64,000 nt of DNA from Nitrobacter sp051535235 (lineage in GTDB: Bacteria > Pseudomonadota > Alphaproteobacteria > Rhizobiales > Xanthobacteraceae). The notes under the pieces are model-generated. The model worked only from the letters and a program-made list of their open reading frames with translations. It was not told where the DNA came from and did not search any database. Shown piece by piece: positions 1-7,102 of the stretch. The stretch is taken from contig NZ_JBPPLZ010000003.1 in NCBI RefSeq assembly GCF_051535235.1, positions 62,001 to 126,000 on the forward strand, read 5' to 3'. The first letter of the stretch is position 1, and each line of letters begins with the position of its first letter. The translations under genes were made by a program, and so were the position numbers.

Positions 1-1
1 C

Positions 2-400
2 CCGGGCGGGAGCATCGTGACCGGCAATGACCGTGGTCTCGGCTCGGTGACCGGCCGGCTCGGCTACGCCTGGGGGCCGGCGCTGCTATACGCCAAGGGC
101 GGTTATGCGTTCCGCGACAGCAAGCTCGGTATCACCGACGCCGCGGGCGTGCCGCAGGATTTCGCAACCACCGGCAATCGGGACAACGGCTACACCGTGG
201 GCGCCGGTCTCGAATACATGTTCGCGCCGAACTGGTCCGCCAAGGTGGAGTATCAGTATTACAATTTCGGCAAGACGACGTTTGCCGCGGGCTCGCCTCC
301 GGATGTCGTCGGAGCGAGCTTTCGTAACGACGAGCATACCGTCAAGGCCGGCGTGAACTATCGCTTCGGCTGGGGCGGACCGGCGGCCCCTCATTATTGA
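2..400 (+). CDS. Outer-membrane beta-barrel protein, C-terminal part (cut by window edge)
   Basis: The reading frame is open from the first bases of the window, so only the last 133 codons are present and the true start lies outside. The protein shows alternating hydrophobic and polar strands typical of the Omp25/RopB-type small porin-like barrels of Rhizobiales: short aromatic-rich strands such as GYTVGAGLEYMF and NWSAKVEYQYYNFG. It ends with a strand-like NYRFGW plus eight further residues ending in tyrosine. Such proteins sit in the outer membrane and are structural or immunogenic; a specific substrate is not implied. The family call is from pattern and is fairly secure. The exact paralogue is unknown. 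Confidence 0.75.
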   Translation, partial: PGGSIVTGNDRGLGSVTGRLGYAWGPALLYAKGGYAFRDSKLGITDAAGVPQDFATTGNRDNGYTVGAGLEYMFAPNWSAKVEYQYYNFGKTTFAAGSPPDVVGASFRNDEHTVKAGVNYRFGWGGPAAPHY

Positions 401-454
401 GATGATCGCTGGCGGAGCGACTCAACGCCCGATCGGCAAAGCACATCGAATGAC

Positions 455-482
455 AAAGGCCGGCTTCGCGCCGGCCTTTTCA
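455..482 (+). terminator. Intrinsic terminator of the outer-membrane protein gene
   Basis: A GGCCGGC/GCCGGCC stem with a short TTCGC-type loop is followed directly by TTTTC, 55 bases after the barrel gene stop. The A-run before the stem also gives a U-run on the other strand, so it may act in both directions, against the minus-strand gene that ends at 566. Confidence 0.8.
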
Positions 483-565
483 TGATTTCCAGTAACCTCC
501 AGACGCCACAGAGGATCGTCACTCCAAGATTGCCGTCGCAGCGGCGATGGTGGAAATTGCCATTG

Positions 566-1240
566 TCAGCCCCACTTAAACAGTGTTTCTGGCCCAACCG
601 ACGGCCCCTCGGTCTTGCCTTTTCGCCAAGCTCGGTAGGCTTCAAGAGCAGGACGTCCCGGGCCGCCCCACCACAATAGTTTTTTCTCGATCCCTCTTGT
701 GACAGGATCTCTTGTCATCTCGATCCAGGCGCGATTGAAGTGCACATCGGGACCGAATGTCTTTTCAAACTGATTAGGCGATACGACGCTCGCGCTTTTC
801 GGATTGTTGAGATCGCGGAAGGTGACGAGCGTCGGCATGAACCTTCCCGTCAACTCGCGACTGCCGCGCAATGTCTCAAGTTTTGCGAGGTTCTTGACCC
901 CGGCAAGGCTGAATTCATTTGGTACCAGTGTTGCGATGCAGCCCTGCGTACCGTCCGGATTACAGGCTAGTAAGGCGACGACATTCCGTCCATTTCCGAG
1001 GTCCAGAAACACGGCATCGCCGTGCACGTAAAGGTTCACAGGCGAGAAGATCACGGGCATCGGCCGCATGACAGCCTGAACTTCGATCACGCTTGCGGCT
1101 GTCCTGGTTTCACCGCCCACGTCGACCGCAATCGCGAGACGAAAGCGATAAGTATAAGTCGGATAATTTACTTTATACAAAGCGAAGCCGCCGCCGAGCA
1201 GCAGCATCAGGACCAGCACGATGGTGCCAAACGTACGCAC
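566..1240 (-). CDS. Membrane-anchored protein of unknown function (224 aa)
   Basis: I do not recognise the family. The chosen start is GTG at 1240, because GGAGA lies 7-8 bases upstream on the minus strand and the N-terminus then forms one clean hydrophobic segment (about residues 5-23, LVLMLLLGGG). No lipobox cysteine follows, so this looks like an uncleaved signal anchor. The rest (about 200 residues) is soluble and probably periplasmic, with a beta-rich first half (YTYRFRLAIAVDVGG) and a C-terminal half with several tryptophans. Two small membrane-protein genes follow upstream on the same strand but are separated by about 200-bp gaps, so an operon is not certain. Confidence 0.7.
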   Translation of the reverse strand: MRTFGTIVLVLMLLLGGGFALYKVNYPTYTYRFRLAIAVDVGGETRTAASVIEVQAVMRPMPVIFSPVNLYVHGDAVFLDLGNGRNVVALLACNPDGTQGCIATLVPNEFSLAGVKNLAKLETLRGSRELTGRFMPTLVTFRDLNNPKSASVVSPNQFEKTFGPDVHFNRAWIEMTRDPVTRGIEKKLLWWGGPGRPALEAYRAWRKGKTEGPSVGPETLFKWG

Positions 1241-1434
1241 TTAGAATTCTCCATGCTCGCTCACGTTCGCGTTTTGCCATTGCATCGGCGCGAGCGCATT
1301 GAAGATGAGAGGTAACAGTTTGGTCTGAACCGGAGGCGTTGCATCATGAAAACGCTGCCGAGGACCGTCGCGACCGGGCGTTGTCGGTGCTCCGTCGCAA
1401 TGCCGCCTGATCGCGCCGCTTCCTCGCCTCCGCA

Positions 1435-1620
1435 TCAAATGCGGTCGACCCTTAGAAACAGCGTCCAGATCGCCAGCATCAGAGTAGCAATCGCCAGCCA
1501 GTGCGGATGGACACAGAATGTCGCGCCATAATAGCACAGTTGATCGGCGCCGATGCCGTAGTTGCTGGCGCCGTAGAACGCCAGCGTTGCCAGCGCCATC
1601 ATGGCAGTCACGAATACCAT
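1435..1620 (-). CDS. Small membrane protein (61 aa)
   Basis: The frame is open further upstream, but ATG at 1620 is chosen because GGGAG sits 6-7 bases before it and the protein then begins directly with a hydrophobic segment (MVFVTAMMALATLAFYGASN). Two predicted membrane spans (about residues 1-17 and 36-56) flank a short loop with two cysteines (QLCYYGATFC). No function is recognised. The composition (two spans, few charges, conserved-looking loop) argues for a real small inner-membrane protein rather than a chance frame. Confidence 0.55.
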   Translation of the reverse strand: MVFVTAMMALATLAFYGASNYGIGADQLCYYGATFCVHPHWLAIATLMLAIWTLFLRVDRI

Positions 1621-1876
1621 CGGATACTCCCGATGTTGCCGGCGCAGTCGAATTCTCCCTTTGAGGAAATTCGCCGCCGCCTCTGTCTGTCTGGAAAAAA
1701 TTCTAGAATGGCTCCCGTGAAGCAAGCGTAAATCGATGCCTCGGTTTTTCTGCGAACGGCGCGGTGTACTATTGCCGCCATGGCCGGCGCGTCCCACCAC
1801 TCAGCAGGTTACGACGGAAGGAACGCGTTCGGACGCGGCGCGGGGCAGGGGATCGGGCAGGGGGATCGACGCCTGT

Positions 1877-2158
1877 TCACCCATGCAGCAGGACGAGGGC
1901 GCCGGCAACCAGCGCCACGCCGAAAATCGCGATGGCCACGATCATCCCGAGGCGGCGGGGTTTGCCGCCCGCCGGGGCATCGCCCGTCCGCCGCTCGGCC
2001 GCCTCGTAGGCTGCTTTGTTTTCCGGGTCGTGGTCGAGCCACTCTTCAAAGGCGCGGAATTCGTGCGCGCTTTGGTTGACGTCACGATTTTTCAGGACCC
2101 AGGCGGCTGCCTCCTGCTGTCGTTTGCTGCTCGCCTGCGGTGATTGGCTGGTTGTCAT
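1877..2158 (-). CDS. FecR N-terminal-like (DUF4880) domain with one membrane span
   Basis: ATG at 2158 is preceded by AGAGGTC and gives a 93-residue protein. Residues about 13-55 match the DUF4880 pattern found at the N-terminus of FecR anti-sigma factors: EAAAWVLKNRD, then FEEWLDHDPENKAAYEAAE. A C-terminal hydrophobic span follows (about residues 70-92). In FecR proteins this cytoplasmic domain binds an ECF sigma factor and the periplasmic FecR domain senses a TonB transducer. Here the protein stops after the membrane span and no sigma-factor gene is adjacent. It could be a stand-alone regulator or the remaining piece of a longer protein. Confidence 0.7.
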   Translation of the reverse strand: MTTSQSPQASSKRQQEAAAWVLKNRDVNQSAHEFRAFEEWLDHDPENKAAYEAAERRTGDAPAGGKPRRLGMIVAIAIFGVALVAGALVLLHG

Positions 2159-2358
2159 CGTGACCTCTGATCGTCCGTTGCGCCCCGTGTCGTGGAGATG
2201 TCCTCCTCCGGAAGGCCGCCTACTCAATACCGGGCAGGCGGTCGAGGCAATACGAAGCTTCCGGGCAGCCCATGCCCGGGCGGGATAGCAAGCGGTCCTG
2301 CGGTCTTTGACCGCCCGTTGCGCCCGCCTATTCAAAGTAGGCCCGATGCATTTTAGGG

Positions 2359-2387
2359 CTGACGGAGCGTTTTGCGTTCGCTATAGA
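2359..2387 (+). promoter_or_regulatory. Probable sigma-70 promoter of tRNA-Trp
   Basis: CTGACG (-35-like) and TATAGA (-10-like) are separated by 17 bases. The -10 box ends 11 bases before the mature tRNA 5' end, a fitting position for a tRNA promoter. Confidence 0.5.
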
Positions 2388-2398
2388 GGCACCGCGCT

Positions 2399-2474
2399 AG
2401 GAGTGTAGCTCAATTGGTAGAGCACCGGTCTCCAAAACCGGGGGTCGCAGGTTCGAGCCCTGCCACTCCTGCCA
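2399..2474 (+). tRNA. tRNA-Trp (anticodon CCA)
   Basis: Acceptor stem AGGAGTG pairs with CACTCCT, discriminator G, and CCA is encoded. The anticodon arm CCGGT-CTCCAAA-ACCGG carries anticodon CCA, and the T arm is CGCAGG-TTCGAGC-CCTGC. tRNA-Trp upstream of secE-nusG is the standard bacterial arrangement. Its 3' end is repeated at 3438-3452 (see the att entries). Confidence 0.97.
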
Positions 2475-2476
2475 GC
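2462..2476 (+). repeat. Left attachment-site-like repeat (3' end of tRNA-Trp)
   Basis: GCCACTCCTGCCAGC covers the last 13 bases of tRNA-Trp, including CCA, plus two more. It is repeated exactly, in the same orientation, at 3438-3452. Tyrosine integrases commonly recombine in tRNA 3' ends and leave such direct repeats. Confidence 0.75.
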
Positions 2477-2509
2477 CCCCTATATATTTCAATAGGTTGC
2501 AGGCAACGC

Positions 2510-2739
2510 CTTGTTGCTCGTGACCTGCATGGAGAGAAGGCGCATCTGGCGGAGATTGAGCGCCAGCGTAACGAGGCGGCGAGAGTGCAGGCGAAATTCG
2601 ATGCCGAGACGCTTGCTGCGGCGAAGCGGGCGTGAAGCGAGAACGCAATCCTCAATGAGGTGCCGGCGGCCGCTGACGGCCCGGTGCCGAAGTGCTGCTC
2701 GATGCGTGGGAACGCGAGCGCCAGTCGCTTCAAGGCCAT
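2510..2739 (+). pseudogene. Decayed phage-like (Rz/lysis-type) coiled-coil gene
   Basis: A charged, helical sequence (HLAEIERQRNEAARVQAKFD) runs into an in-frame TGA at 2633. The same frame then continues with SENAILNEVPAAADGPVP. After a one-base shift near 2692 it continues as VLLDAWERERQSLQGH. Read together, these pieces resemble small phage Rz-like or tail-accessory proteins with a long N-terminal helix and a short conserved end, but the family is not certain. The 5' end of the gene appears to have been lost near the left repeat. Confidence 0.4.
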
Positions 2740-2887
2740 TCCTTCGCAAGGAGCCAACCTCGACCAAAAACAGTCGGCAGACCTTGCGAGTCCGAGCGGG
2801 GCTGCCAGCACAGTTGCTGGAAGGCCGGCAGCCCCATTGCCGGCGGACACTAAACGCCGGCCTCTAAAGTTATATCTGAGAGAACCG

Positions 2888-3112
2888 ATGCGAGTTATCG
2901 TCATTTTGGCGACGCTGCTATGCGCCCTGTTCGCGTCACATGCCAATGCAAGACGTCTTTCGCGTCGCATGCGGAGTATCGCGATGTCTCGAATTCCGAG
3001 AGACCTTGCCGATCGGATGGCGGCCCGGCGCCGTCAGTCACAGGCGGATGACGGCTTCGCTCGGGAGACCTTTACCCAGTTCCGAAATCGAGCCCGCCGG
3101 ACAGCGCGGTAA
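2888..3112 (+). CDS. Small exported arginine-rich protein (74 aa), uncertain
   Basis: ATG at 2888 is preceded by AGAGAA. The first 20 residues look like a signal peptide (RVIVILATLLCALFASHANA, with an ANA-type cleavage site). The remainder is very basic, with many Arg residues and no recognisable domain. It lies inside the tRNA-Trp element remnant, so it may be cargo or simply a surviving frame. No other support. Confidence 0.35.
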   Translation: MRVIVILATLLCALFASHANARRLSRRMRSIAMSRIPRDLADRMAARRRQSQADDGFARETFTQFRNRARRTAR

Positions 3113-3317
3113 AAGTTGATCTGCGCCATGAAGACGAAAGGGCGCCATGCTCGGCGGCTTGGTGCAGCAGGTTCGCGGCGCGTTGCCACGGATCTGTATT
3201 GCCGATCTTGATTGCCGATCTTGCGGAGCAGGGAGGTCGCATACTCCGTGGCCTCTCCGATGGTCCGACCGTGCACCTGTCAGGCATCGGAACAGGGTCG
3301 TCGAAGCGCGGGACCAG
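3105..3317 (-). pseudogene. Frameshifted copy of a small Rhizobiales protein
   Basis: Read on the minus strand, three frames carry consecutive pieces of one protein: LVPRFDDPVPMPD, then RTIGEATEYATSLLRKIGN, then TDPWQRAANLLHQAAEHGA, then FVFMAQINFYRAV. The break between the second and third is an exact 13-bp tandem duplication (3198-3223, unit ATTGCCGATCTTG). Removing one unit restores the frame. The layout resembles small proteins common in Bradyrhizobium that start with a FDDPVPLPDG-like motif, but this is from memory and the function is unknown. Confidence 0.5.
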
Positions 3318-3437
3318 TTCATCGCTGACCCATGTTGATGTGACAGGCCTGGATATGCTCCTCCCTGGACTTTCGCGGGTCTTTTTGGCGTGCCAAAAGG
3401 GTCGCATCCATTGACATCATAGATGCGATACAACGCC

Positions 3438-3452
3438 GCCACTCCTGCCAGC
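3438..3452 (+). repeat. Right attachment-site-like repeat (copy of tRNA-Trp 3' end)
   Basis: Exact copy of the 15 bases at 2462-2476. The match stops immediately on both sides, as expected for a recombination core rather than a duplicated gene. The 270 bases from here to secE contain no gene that I can support. Confidence 0.7.
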
Positions 3453-3722
3453 ACATCCGTTGACATATCCGCGCCTTGCGGCCGTCATCGCAAGCACATT
3501 GCCAGGCTGCGGGCGGCCAACCGCGCCCTTGACCTTTCCGGGCCGCGGCAGTAGATAGCGGCACCTGCTGTCGGCCCGATTGACGGATATCCGACGCGGC
3601 TTTGAATTTCCCCGGACAGTCGAGCCCGCTCGGCGACTACCCTCAACCGGAGGGGTGGGCGCACGAAAGAGGCTGTCCGGATCTCCGAAACCGGATCGGC
3701 AAACGAACGCGGATTATCGACG

Positions 3723-3914
3723 ATGGCTTTCAGCCCGTTCAAATTCCTGCAGGAAGTGCGCACCGAGACCGCGAAGGTCACCTGGCCGTCGCGTCGGGAG
3801 ACCACGGTCACGACGATCATGGTGTTCCTGATGGTGGCGTTGGCGTCGGTCTTCTTCTTCTTCTCGGATCAGTTAATCCGGTTTTTCATCACGTTCGTCC
3901 TGAGCCTTCATTGA
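3723..3914 (+). CDS. secE: Preprotein translocase subunit SecE
   Basis: 63 residues, the short one-span form of SecE found in alphaproteobacteria. The N-terminal amphipathic helix carries the family signature VTWPSRRET at residues 19-27, and the single membrane span covers about residues 29-58. SecE clamps the two halves of SecY in the SecYEG channel of the inner membrane; secY itself is at 41236. nusG follows 28 bases downstream, the usual pairing. Confidence 0.96.
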   Translation: MAFSPFKFLQEVRTETAKVTWPSRRETTVTTIMVFLMVALASVFFFFSDQLIRFFITFVLSLH

Positions 3915-3942
3915 AGACACGAACGACTCGCGGAACTGAACC

Positions 3943-4473
3943 ATGAGCATGCGCTGGTACATCGTCCACGCCTATTCGAATTTCGAAAAGAAGGTCTCGG
4001 AATCCATCCGCGAGCAGGCCAAGCAGCGCGGGCTCGAGGACCTTTTCGAGCAGGTGCTGGTACCGACCGAGAAGGTCACGGAAGTCCGGCGCGGCCGCAA
4101 GGTCGATACCGAGCGCAAGTTTTTCCCCGGTTACGTGCTGGTGAAGATGAACCTCACCGACGAGGCGTTTCATCTCATCAAGAACACGCCGAAAGTCACG
4201 GGCTTCCTCGGCGCCGAGCACAAGCCGATGCCGATTTCCGAAGCCGAGGCCATGCGCATCATGCACCAGGTGCAGGAAGGCGTGGAGCGGCCCAAGGCGT
4301 CGGTGTCGTTCGAGATCGGCGAGAACGTCCGTGTGGCCGATGGCCCGTTCGCGTCGTTCTCCGGCGTGGTGGAGGAAATCGACGAGGCGCGCTCGCGCGT
4401 GAAGGTCGCCGTGTCGATCTTCGGCCGCGCGACGCCGGTGGAACTGGAATTCGGTCAGGTCGAGAAGGTATAG
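3943..4473 (+). CDS. nusG: Transcription termination/antitermination factor NusG
   Basis: 176 residues, full length. The N-terminal NGN domain begins RWYIVHAYSNFEKKV and contains the FFPGYVLVKM core that contacts the RNA polymerase clamp. The C-terminal KOW domain (from about residue 123, GENVRVADGPFASFSG) binds Rho or ribosomal protein S10, linking transcription to translation. ATG at 3943 begins MSMRWY. A second ATG two codons later is possible. secE is immediately upstream and rplK follows after a 213-bp repeat-bearing gap. Confidence 0.97.
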   Translation: MSMRWYIVHAYSNFEKKVSESIREQAKQRGLEDLFEQVLVPTEKVTEVRRGRKVDTERKFFPGYVLVKMNLTDEAFHLIKNTPKVTGFLGAEHKPMPISEAEAMRIMHQVQEGVERPKASVSFEIGENVRVADGPFASFSGVVEEIDEARSRVKVAVSIFGRATPVELEFGQVEKV

Positions 4474-4477
4474 GGCC

Positions 4478-4569
4478 GTCATGCCCGGGCTTGTCGCGGG
4501 CATCTACGACTTCCCTTTCGATCAGACCAGCAAAGACGTGGATGGCCCGGATAAAACCCGGCCATGACG
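4478..4569. repeat. Dispersed palindromic repeat (family B) between nusG and rplK
   Basis: Two GC-rich palindromes face each other: GTCATGCCCGGGC...GCGGGCAT at the left end and GGATGGCCCGG...CCGGCCATGAC at the right. Similar pairs occur at 27198-27280 and 40523-40595. These look like the non-coding mosaic repeats common in Bradyrhizobium-type genomes. Confidence 0.6.
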
Positions 4570-4650
4570 TGCGGAGAATTTTCCGCAAGACCCGTGGAAG
4601 GGGGCAGGCGATCGCCAGTCGCGTGCCGGACCCGCACCACGGTCTCTGAA

Positions 4651-4670
4651 GGCCCGGAATTGTCCGGGCC
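4651..4670 (+). promoter_or_regulatory. Perfect hairpin just upstream of the rplK ribosome binding site
   Basis: GGCCCGGA-ATTG-TCCGGGCC forms an 8-bp stem with a 4-base loop. The GAAGGAG ribosome binding site starts 4 bases later and rplK ATG is at 4687. There is no U-run, so it is not a terminator. Ribosomal protein L1 represses the rplKA mRNA through a leader structure in other bacteria; this hairpin is a candidate for that site, by position only. Confidence 0.4.
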
Positions 4671-4686
4671 ATTGAAGGAGTGACGC

Positions 4687-5115
4687 ATGGCAAAGAAAGT
4701 GACCGGATACCTGAAATTGCAGGTGCCGGCCGGTGCGGCGAACCCGTCGCCACCGATCGGCCCCGCGCTTGGTCAGCGCGGCCTCAACATCATGGAATTC
4801 TGCAAGGCGTTCAACGCCCAGACGCAGAAGGAAGAAAAGAACACGCCGATTCCGGTGGTGATCACGATCTATGCCGATCGTTCCTTCACCTTCGAGATGA
4901 AGACCCCGCCGATGTCCTACTTCCTCAAGCAGGCGGCGAAGATCCAGTCCGGCTCCAAGGCGCCGGGACGTGATTCCGCCGGCAAGGTGACCAAGGCGCA
5001 GGTGCGCGAGATCGCCGAGAAGAAGATGAAGGACCTCAATTGCGACACCGTCGAATCGGCCATGAGCATGGTCGAGGGCTCCGCCCGCTCGATGGGCCTT
5101 CAGGTGGCGGAGTAA
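4687..5115 (+). CDS. rplK: 50S ribosomal protein L11
   Basis: 142 residues, family length. The N-terminal domain begins GYLKLQVPAGAANPS and has the conserved PPIGPALGQRGLNI loop, which with 23S rRNA forms the GTPase-associated centre and binds thiostrepton. The C-terminal domain (about residues 75-140) is the rRNA-binding part. A strong GAAGGAG lies 6 bases before ATG. rplA starts 5 bases after the stop, so the two are co-translated. Confidence 0.98.
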   Translation: MAKKVTGYLKLQVPAGAANPSPPIGPALGQRGLNIMEFCKAFNAQTQKEEKNTPIPVVITIYADRSFTFEMKTPPMSYFLKQAAKIQSGSKAPGRDSAGKVTKAQVREIAEKKMKDLNCDTVESAMSMVEGSARSMGLQVAE

Positions 5116-5120
5116 CCAAC

Positions 5121-5813
5121 ATGGCAACCGGAAAACGTTTGAAGAAGGCTCGCGAAGGCATTGATCGTGAGAAGCTTTATCCGATCGCCGAGGCCATCAA
5201 ACTGGTCAAGGAGCGCGCCAAATCGAAGTTCGACGAGACCATCGAGATCGCGATGAATCTCGGCGTCGATCCGCGCCACGCCGACCAGATGGTTCGCGGT
5301 GTGGTCAGCCTGCCGAACGGCAGTGGCCGCACGCTGCGCGTCGGCGTGTTCGCGCGTGGCGCCAAGGCCGACGAAGCCAAGGCCGCCGGAGCCGACGTCG
5401 TCGGCGCGGAAGACCTCGTTGAAAAGGTGCAGGGCGGCACGATCGACTTCGATCGCTGCATCGCCACGCCGGACATGATGCCGCTGGTCGGTCGGCTCGG
5501 AAAGGTGCTCGGCCCGCGCGGCATGATGCCGAATCCGAAGATCGGTACCGTGACCATGGACGTCGCCGGGGCCGTGAAGGGCGCCAAGGGTGGCTCGGTG
5601 GAATTCCGCGTCGAGAAGGCCGGCATCGTGCAGGCCGGGATCGGCAAGGCCTCGTTCTCGGAGGAGAAACTCGTCGAGAACATCAAGGCGTTGGCGGACG
5701 CGGTGGCGAAGGCAAAGCCCGCCGGCGCCAAGGGCACCTATATCCAGCGCATCGCGGTGTCCTCGACCATGGGTCCGGGCGTCAAGGTCGAGCCGGGAAC
5801 CGTGCTCGGCTGA
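5121..5813 (+). CDS. rplA: 50S ribosomal protein L1
   Basis: 230 residues, family length. ATG at 5121 gives the usual start MATGKRLKKAREG; frames open further upstream belong to read-through of rplK. Conserved segments include the VVSLPNGSGR stretch and MMPNPKIGTVT near residues 135-145, both in the RNA-binding face. L1 forms the mobile stalk that guides E-site tRNA out of the ribosome. In other bacteria it also represses its own operon by binding the rplK leader. A terminator follows 27 bases downstream. Confidence 0.98.
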   Translation: MATGKRLKKAREGIDREKLYPIAEAIKLVKERAKSKFDETIEIAMNLGVDPRHADQMVRGVVSLPNGSGRTLRVGVFARGAKADEAKAAGADVVGAEDLVEKVQGGTIDFDRCIATPDMMPLVGRLGKVLGPRGMMPNPKIGTVTMDVAGAVKGAKGGSVEFRVEKAGIVQAGIGKASFSEEKLVENIKALADAVAKAKPAGAKGTYIQRIAVSSTMGPGVKVEPGTVLG

Positions 5814-5839
5814 GGCCGGGAATCGCTTACGACAAGCGA

Positions 5840-5877
5840 GGCGGGATCGGACCTTCCGGACCCGCCTTTTTTATTTT
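5840..5877 (+). terminator. Intrinsic terminator after rplKA
   Basis: GGCGGG...CCCGCC stem with an inner GG/CC extension, followed by TTTTTTATTTT. It separates the rplKA unit from rplJL-rpoBC, which must therefore have its own promoter in the next 650 bases. Confidence 0.8.
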
Positions 5878-6420
5878 GCGACCGTTCGATGCCTGACCGG
5901 GCCGGCCTGCCGTGGCTGCCGACGCGAGATGCGATATTTTGTCCGGATCGAAAGCTGGCCGGAAAATTGCATGATTTGGGACTTGGCAACGCAGCAAAGA
6001 TTGGTTAAACACCGCGCTCCGGACATGCTGGCTTGCGCTCGCATGTCCGTGTTCGCATTCCAAAAATCCAACGAGATAGGAGCCTTTGCCTTCCCGCATG
6101 TCCATTTGGATGGTTCGGGAGGACAGAGCATCAATCTGGCTGGGACAACGGTGCGGACGGGGGTCTTCGGTCGTCCCGTCAGGGATGACGTTGTCGACCC
6201 CATCCTGTCCGAGACTGCAGGCGCCCGCGGCGAACGCAAGTTGGTCCAACGGCTTAATCGCATGGCCTGCATAGACGGGTGAAGACCGGATTTCGCTTTC
6301 CGTGCCACGAGCGGAAGGCAGCAGATTGGGTTCGAACCTCGACACCCCGTGCCCTTTGGCCGTGAGGCCGCTGGACGCGGGAGGGCAGGCTACTGAATGT
6401 CGTCACGCCCGGCGTGTCTT
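5878..6420. other. Long non-coding gap between rplA and rplJ
   Basis: About 540 bases with no supported gene. Overlapping frames of 110-170 codons exist on both strands, but none has a ribosome binding site, a recognisable motif or a conserved-looking composition. The rplJL-rpoBC promoter should lie here; I see no convincing -35/-10 pair. Confidence 0.5.
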
Positions 6421-6530
6421 GAGACCGGTATCCCGAAGCCGGTCTCGGGATCAGGATCCGGGCTGGACGATGGGTATAACCCGGCGGTCCCAGCCTCGAG
6501 GCGAAGGCCGCCAAACGGAAAGAGCTTGCT
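6421..6530 (+). promoter_or_regulatory. Candidate rplJ leader (L10 autoregulatory region)
   Basis: A perfect 8-bp inverted repeat GAGACCGG...CCGGTCTC (6421-6446, 10-base loop) begins 110 bases before the rplJ start and is followed by further GC-rich short pairs. In many bacteria the L10-L12 complex binds a structured leader at this place and represses rplJL. Assignment here is by position and structure only. Confidence 0.35.
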
Positions 6531-7049
6531 GTGGAACGAGCGGCAAAAAAAGAAGCGGTCGAACAGCTCAACGAGACTTTCAAGTCTACGGGCGTCGCGA
6601 TCGTTGCTCACTATTCCGGCCTCACGGTGGCCCAGATGCAGACCCTGCGCAAGCAGATGAAGCAGGCGGGTGCGTCGGTGAAGGTCTCGAAGAACCGTCT
6701 CGCCAAAATCGCTCTTGAAGGCACAGACGTCGTTGCCATAGGCGCCCTTTTGAAGGGCCCGACCGTGATCGCGACTTCCAGCGATCCGGTGGCGGCGCCG
6801 AAGGTCGCCGTCGAATTCGCCAAGACGAACGAGAACTTCGTCGTGCTCGGCGGCTCGATGGGCAAAACCGTTCTGGACGTGAACGGAGTGAAGGCGCTCG
6901 CCTCGCTGCCGTCCCTCGACGAACTGCGCGGCAAGCTGGTCGGCCTTCTGGTCGCGCCGGCCACCAAGATCGCCCAGCTCTCGACGGCGCCCGCGGCCAA
7001 GCTCGCGCGCGTTGTCCAGGCCTATGCCTCGAAGGGCGAAGCGGCGTAG
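6531..7049 (+). CDS. rplJ: 50S ribosomal protein L10
   Basis: 172 residues, family length. The start is GTG at 6531 (MERAAKKEAVEQL), with AAAGAGC about 7 bases upstream. The N-terminal domain carries the conserved AHYSGLTVAQM and KVSKNRLAK segments that bind 23S rRNA near the L11 site. The C-terminal helix (about residues 135-165) is the platform for L7/L12 dimers, forming the ribosomal stalk. rplL follows 53 bases downstream. Confidence 0.97.
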   Translation: MERAAKKEAVEQLNETFKSTGVAIVAHYSGLTVAQMQTLRKQMKQAGASVKVSKNRLAKIALEGTDVVAIGALLKGPTVIATSSDPVAAPKVAVEFAKTNENFVVLGGSMGKTVLDVNGVKALASLPSLDELRGKLVGLLVAPATKIAQLSTAPAAKLARVVQAYASKGEAA

Positions 7050-7102
7050 GCCCTTCGTCAAGTCAATCTGGTTCGAACCGAATACGTTAAAGGAATATAT
7101 CG

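Larger units (their letters stand above)
2462..3452. mobile_element. Remnant of a tRNA-Trp-integrated element (about 1 kb)
   Basis: The segment is bounded by exact 15-bp direct repeats, the left one inside tRNA-Trp. It separates the tRNA from secE by more than 1.2 kb, where these genes are usually close. Inside are a decayed phage-like coiled-coil gene, a small exported ORF and a minus-strand pseudogene with a 13-bp tandem duplication. No integrase remains. The inference is an old prophage or island that has been almost completely deleted. Confidence 0.6.

Noticed and set aside
3438..3452. Possibility that the tRNA-Trp 3' copy is a second tRNA
   Set aside because: No T arm, anticodon arm or acceptor 5' strand precedes it; only the final 15 bases match.
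5871..6345. Minus-strand frames of 145 and 172 codons and a plus-strand frame in the rplA-rplJ gap
   Set aside because: No ribosome binding site, no recognisable domain, and overlapping alternatives of equal length on both strands.
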